Below, piece after piece: positions 4,947 through 8,539 of a stretch of 8,539 bases of DNA. The notes beneath the pieces were generated by a model. That model searched no databases and was not told the DNA's origin. It worked only from the letters and a program-made list of their open reading frames with translations. Both the position numbers and the translations under genes were made by a program. Where the stretch lies: NCBI GenBank assembly GCA_900756555.1, contig CAAEKP010000154.1, positions 1-8,539 on the forward strand, written 5' to 3'. The stretch's first letter is position 1, and each line of letters begins with the position of its first letter. The stretch is from Peptococcaceae bacterium. Its GTDB lineage: Bacteria; Bacillota; Peptococcia; Peptococcales; Peptococcaceae.

Positions 4947-5006
4947 GGGCAGCGCACTTTTCACGCTTTGGAACGCCGCCCGGTGCAGAAACAAAATCTG
5001 CGCTGG
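4947..5006 (+). other. Two adjacent hairpins upstream of secD
   Basis: Hairpin 1 pairs GGGCAGCG (4947-4954) with CGCCGCCC (4974-4981), seven of eight pairs. Hairpin 2 pairs CCGGTGCAGA (4980-4989) with TCTGCGCTGG (4997-5006), ten pairs including two G-U, around the loop AACAAAA. They share bases 4980-4981, so only one can be complete at a time. No T-run or coding frame explains them. They lie between the yajC terminator and the secD promoter, which is an odd place for a transcribed structure. Confidence 0.4.
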
Positions 5007-5113
5007 CCTGTAAACAAGGGGCAGATAAAGTGTGTATATAAAACAGTGACCGTATAAATATTTAAAAATTAACTGATTCCGAAGATTTTACAAAGATTTT
5101 TGCGGTGAAATAT

Positions 5114-5142
5114 TTGCACTATTGAAAAAACAGCGGTATAAT
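5114..5142 (+). promoter_or_regulatory. Strong sigma-A promoter of secD-secF
   Basis: TTGCAC (5114-5119), a 17-base spacer, and a perfect TATAAT (5137-5142). It lies in an AT-rich stretch, about 33 bases before the secD start. Transcription should begin near 5149, leaving a short leader with AGGAGG at 5161-5166. Confidence 0.85.
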
Positions 5143-5174
5143 AGATAAATATTTTAATTTAGGAGGAGCAATTT

Positions 5175-6446
5175 ATGCGTTGGCAAAAAGTAGTAACATT
5201 AGTTGCAACTATCTTGATAGTTGTTATCGGCGCTGGAATTCTGTTCCCGGTGTACGCGGATCACGCGGTACTGGGGCTGGACTTGCAGGGCGGTGTTATG
5301 GTTCGTCTGGAAGCTCCAGAAGGAACCACAGCGGAAGAAATGGAATCGGCAAAATCCGTCATTGAAAACCGTATCAATGCGCTGGGTGTTGCAGAACCAG
5401 AAGTACGATTAGAAGGGGCAAACCGAATCTCTGTGGAACTGCCTGGGGTAGAGGACGCGGAAGAAGCGGTTCGTGTTATCGGTACCACTGCAAAAATGCA
5501 GTTTGTGCGTTATGATAACGGCGAAGTGATTCTGGAAGGTTCTGATCTGAAAAAAGCAAGTGCTTATCTGAATGATCAGGCCACTTCTGCTGCGGAACAG
5601 TATGGCGTAGCATTGGAATTTAACGGGGATGGCACAAAGGCATTTGCCGCTGCCACCACAGATTTGATTAACAAATATGGCACAAGCGACAGCAGCCGGG
5701 AAAGCAGAATTATTGCAATTATCCTGGATGGTCAGATTATTTCCGCACCAAGCGTGCAGAACTCCATCACCAACGGGAAAGCACAGATTTCCGGCAGCTT
5801 TACCAGCTTTGAGGAAGCAAACAGCCTGGCTATGATGCTGCAGGGCGGCGCTCTGCCTGTTGAACTCACAATCGTGGAAAAACAGACCACCGGCCCACAG
5901 TTAGGCGCTGACTCTATTCAGAAGAGTATCACAGCCGCTATGATTGGGATTGCAGTGCTGGCTGTATTTATGATTGTAATTTATCGGGTGCCTGGCGTAG
6001 TGGCAACCTTTGCTCTGCTGCTGTATGCACTGATTGTAATTGGCGTAAACGTGGCCATTAAAGCCACCATCACCCTGCCGGTTATCGCAGCGTTCCTGCT
6101 GTCCATAGGTATGGCGGTAGACGCTAACGTTATTATCTTTGAACGTATCAAAGAAGAACTGCATGCCTGCAAAACACTGCGCGTTGCAATAGAATCCGGG
6201 TTCAAAAAAGCATTTGCAACTATTTTTGACTCCAACATCACCACACTGCTGGCGGCTGTTATCCTGATTGCCTTTGGCAGCGGCTCTGTGCGCGGGTTTG
6301 CCGTTACACTGACCATTGGTATTCTGGCAAGTATGTTCACAGCCATCACCTTTACTCATTTTATGCTGACCAATCTGGTATCTTCCAACTTGGTTCGCAA
6401 TCCAAAACTGTATGGATTAAAAGGAGGTGCCTGCGATGAAAATTAG
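5175..6446 (+). CDS. secD: Protein translocase subunit SecD
   Basis: SecD, with SecF, uses the proton gradient to pull exported proteins away from the SecYEG channel on the outer face of the membrane. The 423-residue protein is of the short type common in Bacillota. It has an N-terminal membrane segment (about 6-26), then GLDLQGGV (34-41), the hallmark that opens the extracytoplasmic P1 region (to about 248), and five more membrane segments (about 252-270, 274-294, 301-322, 350-370, 374-398). The conserved segment GMAVDANVIIFERIKEE (312-328) carries Asp316, matching the position needed for proton-driven function in the family. FDSNITT (351-357) is also conserved. The start is fixed by AGGAGG (5161-5166) eight bases before the ATG. 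Its last 11 bases overlap secF, so the two are translationally linked. It has its own promoter, separate from tgt-yajC. Confidence 0.97.
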   Translation: MRWQKVVTLVATILIVVIGAGILFPVYADHAVLGLDLQGGVMVRLEAPEGTTAEEMESAKSVIENRINALGVAEPEVRLEGANRISVELPGVEDAEEAVRVIGTTAKMQFVRYDNGEVILEGSDLKKASAYLNDQATSAAEQYGVALEFNGDGTKAFAAATTDLINKYGTSDSSRESRIIAIILDGQIISAPSVQNSITNGKAQISGSFTSFEEANSLAMMLQGGALPVELTIVEKQTTGPQLGADSIQKSITAAMIGIAVLAVFMIVIYRVPGVVATFALLLYALIVIGVNVAIKATITLPVIAAFLLSIGMAVDANVIIFERIKEELHACKTLRVAIESGFKKAFATIFDSNITTLLAAVILIAFGSGSVRGFAVTLTIGILASMFTAITFTHFMLTNLVSSNLVRNPKLYGLKGGACDEN

Positions 6447-7308
6447 TGTAATTGGTAAAAGAAAAATCTGGTATGCCATCTCCGCCGTTATTTTGCTGGC
6501 TGGGCTGGTATCTCTGCTGGTGCAGGGGATGAACCTGGGCATCGACTTTGTGGGCGGCAATCGCCTGAATTTAGCGTTTGAACAGCAGGTAGAAATTGCT
6601 GATCTGCGTGCCACTTTAACAGAAAATGATCTGGGCGACAGCAAAATTCAGCTGCTGGACGATGGTTCCTATCTGCTGAAAACAAGAGAACTGGATCAGG
6701 CTGCACAGGACGAGCTGATTGGCAAGATTGAAGCAAAGCACGGCACTGTAACCATCGTGCAGAGTGGCTTAGTAGGCCCGAGCGTGGGTGCAGAGCTGAA
6801 AAAGAATGCAGTGATTTCTCTGACATTGGCTGTGCTGCTGATGATTGCTTATATCACTTATCGGTTTGAAATGCACTTTGCCATTGCCGGCGTGCTGGCT
6901 CTGTTCCACGATATTTTTGTGGTAGTGGCGCTGTTCAGCATCTTCCAGATGGAAATTGACAGCACCTTTATCGCGGCGCTGCTGACCATCTTTGGTTACT
7001 CCATCAACGATAAAATCGTTGTGTTTGACCGTATCCGCGAAAACATGGGCAGAGTGAAAAAAGACCAGCTGTCCAGTCTGGTGGACAACAGTATCGCGCA
7101 GAGCTTCACCCGTTCTATGAACACTTCCATCAGTACGTTAATCCTACTGCTGGCGCTGTTCATCTTTGGCGGCCAGACCACCAGAGTATTTGCTCTGGCT
7201 ATGATTATCGGTGTTGTAGCAGGGACATATTCTTCTCTGTGCATCGCCAGCCCAATCTGGTATGAATTTAAAATGAAAATCAAAGGGAATCGCGTAGACG
7301 CAAAATAA
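6436..7308 (+). CDS. secF: Protein translocase subunit SecF
   Basis: SecF pairs with SecD in one heterodimer in the inner membrane. The 290-residue protein has a first membrane segment (about 11-29), then NLGIDFVGGN (33-42), the SecF counterpart of SecD's GLDLQGG. After a small extracytoplasmic domain come five more segments between about 126 and 272. Conserved residues include TYRFE (141-145), LFHDIF (156-161) and GYSINDKIVVFDRIREN (187-203), the equivalent of the SecD proton-path motif. SFTRSMNTSIST (223-234) is also typical. The start is ATG 6436, eight bases after AGGAGG (6422-6427), which lies inside the end of secD. A GTG at 6427 in the same frame overlaps that site and is rejected. The gene overlaps secD by 11 bases. 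A terminator follows 16 bases after the stop. Confidence 0.97.
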   Translation: MKISVIGKRKIWYAISAVILLAGLVSLLVQGMNLGIDFVGGNRLNLAFEQQVEIADLRATLTENDLGDSKIQLLDDGSYLLKTRELDQAAQDELIGKIEAKHGTVTIVQSGLVGPSVGAELKKNAVISLTLAVLLMIAYITYRFEMHFAIAGVLALFHDIFVVVALFSIFQMEIDSTFIAALLTIFGYSINDKIVVFDRIRENMGRVKKDQLSSLVDNSIAQSFTRSMNTSISTLILLLALFIFGGQTTRVFALAMIIGVVAGTYSSLCIASPIWYEFKMKIKGNRVDAK

Positions 7309-7324
7309 ACCCGTAAAAAGATGT

Positions 7325-7358
7325 GTGCCATTGTCGTTATGATGATGGCACTTTTTTT
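7325..7358 (+). terminator. Rho-independent terminator after secF
   Basis: GTGCCAT (7325-7331) pairs perfectly with ATGGCAC (7345-7351), followed by seven T (7352-7358). It ends the secD-secF unit. Confidence 0.9.
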
Positions 7359-7369
7359 ATGAAAAAAAT

Positions 7370-7398
7370 CTGGCTTTTATGCAGAAAGATGATAAAAT
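7370..7398 (+). promoter_or_regulatory. Candidate extended -10 promoter for the 80-residue gene
   Basis: TAAAAT (7393-7398; five of six matches to TATAAT) is preceded by TG plus one base (7390-7392), an extended -10. The -35 is weak: CTGGCT (7370-7375) at a 17-base spacing. Since a terminator stands just upstream, the next gene needs its own promoter and this is the best candidate. Confidence 0.5.
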
Positions 7399-7444
7399 TA
7401 AATCAGCAGTAAAAAACGTGCAGTAAGAAAGGACGGTTATAACA

Positions 7445-7687
7445 ATGGGACTTTTTGGCGATTTGTTTGATTTTAATCATAATAAAAAAACAGATCCATT
7501 TGAACGGGCACTGGAATTTACACTGTTTGATGATATGGAACGGGAAAGAAAAACGAAAAAAGCAAAAGCCAGACAGGAAGAAGCGATTGCTGAATTGGAT
7601 GAAGAAGAACTGGAATTGATGGATGAAGATGAACGCAGAGAAGCACTGGAGGACGCAGGGTTAGACCCTGACAATTATATTTTTTAA
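7445..7687 (+). CDS. Small charged hypothetical protein
   Basis: The product is 80 residues with no membrane segment. It opens MGLFGDLFDFNHNKK, followed by a basic helix (ERERKTKKAKARQEE, about 32-46), and a strongly acidic helix (about 49-66, rich in E and D). It ends REALEDAGLDPDNYIF. The alternating charged blocks suggest a helical protein that may form a coiled coil or bind a partner. I recall small Clostridia proteins with a similar GLFDxLF start and AGLDPDDYxF end, but none with a known role. GAAAGGA (7427-7433), 11 bases before the ATG, is the ribosome binding site. The gene is a separate unit, framed by terminators at 7325-7358 and 7718-7753. That isolation and the clear ending argue for a real gene rather than a chance frame. 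Confidence 0.75.
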   Translation: MGLFGDLFDFNHNKKTDPFERALEFTLFDDMERERKTKKAKARQEEAIAELDEEELELMDEDERREALEDAGLDPDNYIF

Positions 7688-7717
7688 GATTGTATTGTTT
7701 AATTTAAGAAGTTATCA

Positions 7718-7753
7718 CAGGCCGTTTGCTGTTGCAGATAGCCTGCTTTTTTT
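7718..7753 (+). terminator. Probable terminator after the 80-residue gene
   Basis: CAGGC (7718-7722) pairs with GCCTG (7741-7745) around an 18-base loop that has its own small CTG/CAG pairing. Seven T follow (7747-7753). The stem is short, but the T-run and position support it. Confidence 0.65.
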
Positions 7754-7755
7754 GC

Positions 7756-7784
7756 TTGACAGAAAAATCTACAAATAGTATGAT
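7756..7784 (+). promoter_or_regulatory. Strong sigma-A promoter of the microcompartment genes
   Basis: A perfect TTGACA (7756-7761), a 17-base spacer, and TATGAT (7779-7784; five of six matches). It begins three bases after the preceding T-run. A near-consensus promoter on a catabolic locus suggests that control comes from a repressor, antiterminator or RNA rather than from weak polymerase binding. Confidence 0.85.
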
Positions 7785-7786
7785 TG

Positions 7787-7806
7787 ATTCATGATACGTT
7801 ATGAAT
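7787..7806 (+). promoter_or_regulatory. Palindrome at the expected transcript start of the BMC operon
   Basis: ATTCATGA-TACG-TTATGAAT is an eight-pair inverted repeat (one G-U as RNA) with a four-base loop. It lies two bases after the -10 and one base before the ribosome binding site AAAGGA (7808-7813). It could be a repressor operator over the start site, or a 5' hairpin on the mRNA that affects translation or stability. Confidence 0.5.
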
Positions 7807-7822
7807 GAAAGGAACTGAGAAA

Positions 7823-8188
7823 ATGTCAAACAGCCACGAAGAACAAATCAGAATTGTACAGGAAACCGTAGCCGGGAAGGAAATCACCTTTGCCCATGTG
7901 ATGGGCGGTCCGGCTCCGATTATATATCAGAAATTAGGGTTAAATCCACAGCTTGATTATCGCTCCTCTGCTATCGGCATTATGAATATGACGCCGCCGG
8001 AATCTGCTGTTATCGCGTCCGATATTGCTGTGAAAAGCGGCAATGTCTATCTTGGATTTGCAGACCGTTTTACAGGAACTTTGATTATCACAGGCGAAAT
8101 TCCGGATGTTACATCTGCCTTAACTGAAGTTGTAGACTTTTTCAGAGATTCTCTTGGCTATGTAGTCTGCAACATCACTAAAAAATAG
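7823..8188 (+). CDS. EutS/PduU-type microcompartment shell protein
   Basis: This 121-residue protein belongs to the circularly permuted BMC-domain hexamers (EutS, PduU, CutR), which tile the facets of a protein-shelled organelle. Family features in order: QIRIVQETVAGKEITFAHVM (8-27, the N-terminal strand that forms a small barrel, then the AH motif); SAIGIMNMTPPESAVIASDIA (49-69); VYLGFADRFTGTLIITGE (75-92), the signature G-F-x-D-R-F-x-G; and the C-terminal LGYVVCNITKK (111-121). Length fits EutS (about 111) and PduU (about 116) with a slightly longer linker at 40-48. The ATG at 7823 follows AAAGGA (7808-7813) by nine bases; an in-frame ATG at 7805 would precede that site. It is the first gene after a strong promoter and is 11 bases from a second shell gene. 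Which substrate the compartment handles cannot be told from this gene. Confidence 0.92.
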   Translation: MSNSHEEQIRIVQETVAGKEITFAHVMGGPAPIIYQKLGLNPQLDYRSSAIGIMNMTPPESAVIASDIAVKSGNVYLGFADRFTGTLIITGEIPDVTSALTEVVDFFRDSLGYVVCNITKK

Positions 8189-8199
8189 GAAGTGCAATT

Positions 8200-8539
8200 A
8201 TGGCTCGTATAACAAAGGAAGAACTGTTAGAAAAACTGTTTCACGATGATTATTCCCATCTGAAGGGGAAACGGCTGCGTATGACCCGTTTGCGTGTTCC
8301 CGGCAAAGAGGTTTGTCTGGCTCATATTATCTGTTCCTCGCAGACCTGCGTTTATCAGAACCTGGGGCTGCATATCGGCGTTCACGAGGGTGAGGATCAC
8401 ACCGGGGAAGCCATTGGGCTGGTTCGCGTTACGCCCTGGGAGGCTGTGGTGGTTGCCGCTGATGTGGCAATGAAAAGTGCTGATGTTGAAATCGGGTTTA
8501 TGGATCGTTTCTGCGGCTCTCTGATTATTACCGGCGGGG
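8200..8539 (+). CDS. Second EutS/PduU-type shell protein, 3' partial
   Basis: 113 residues are visible before the window ends. The BMC part matches the preceding gene: RVPGKEVCLAHII (32-44), EAIGLVRVTPWEAVVVAADVAMKS-type sequence (71-94, not quoted in full) and EIGFMDRFCGSLIITG (97-112), with the same G-F-x-D-R-F-x-G signature. It differs in having an N-terminal extension of roughly 20 residues (MARITKEELLEKLFHDDYSHLKG), and a longer linker around 51-70 rich in His, Gly and acidic residues. Identity between the two is moderate, so they are ancient paralogues rather than a recent copy. The ribosome binding site AGGA (8187-8190) overlaps the stop of the first gene, so the two are closely coupled. 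The C-terminal strand and helix are missing only because of the window edge. The extension may fill the barrel or bind cargo; that is inference. Confidence 0.9.
   Translation, partial: MARITKEELLEKLFHDDYSHLKGKRLRMTRLRVPGKEVCLAHIICSSQTCVYQNLGLHIGVHEGEDHTGEAIGLVRVTPWEAVVVAADVAMKSADVEIGFMDRFCGSLIITGG

Noticed and set aside
4575..4994. Open frame of 139 residues on the minus strand over yajC
   Set aside because: It is the antisense of yajC, with long runs of I/V produced by the Asp codons, and no ribosome binding site was found.
5901..6359. Two long minus-strand open frames inside secD
   Set aside because: They are shadows of the SecD membrane-segment codons; composition (Cys, His, Asn, Gln rich) is not protein-like and the + strand gene is certain.

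Overview
The window looks like chromosomal DNA of an anaerobic Bacillota (Clostridia or Negativicutes type). The case rests on AGGAGG-type ribosome binding sites, some TTG starts, sigma-A-like promoters with 17-base spacers, separate secD and secF genes after tgt-yajC, and the start of a bacterial microcompartment (BMC) locus. Genus cannot be read with confidence. All supported genes are on the + strand.

Layout. (1) 1-761: the 3' part of an acidic protein whose C-terminal module resembles phage or plasmid replication proteins. (2) About 839-2602: an AT-rich run of four small unrelated genes: a GNAT acetyltransferase, a DUF4180 protein, a small membrane-anchored protein and a CxCxxC protein. 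Each is followed by a copy of a roughly 49-base direct repeat, which sits between one stop codon and the next ribosome binding site. This looks like a gene-cassette array and is the most unusual part of the window. No integrase is visible. (3) 2664-4898: a corrinoid adenosyltransferase (cobO), queuosine tRNA-guanine transglycosylase (tgt) and yajC, ending in a terminator. (4) 5114-7358: secD-secF with their own strong promoter, an 11-base gene overlap and a terminator. (5) 7370-7753: a small charged protein of unknown function as a separate transcription unit. (6) 7756-8539: a strong promoter with a palindrome at the expected transcript start, then two tandem EutS/PduU-type microcompartment shell genes. 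The second runs off the window.

How they fit together. YajC, SecD and SecF form the accessory complex that helps SecYEG export proteins. Tgt is a usual neighbour of yajC. CobO makes adenosyl-cobalamin, the cofactor of the diol dehydratases and ethanolamine ammonia-lyase found in many microcompartments. It lies near the shell genes, but four to five kilobases and several transcription units separate them, so a functional link is only inference. The cassette region looks acquired: it is much poorer in G+C than cobO (19 of 60 bases at 1921-1980 against 45 of 60 at 2701-2760, counted by hand).
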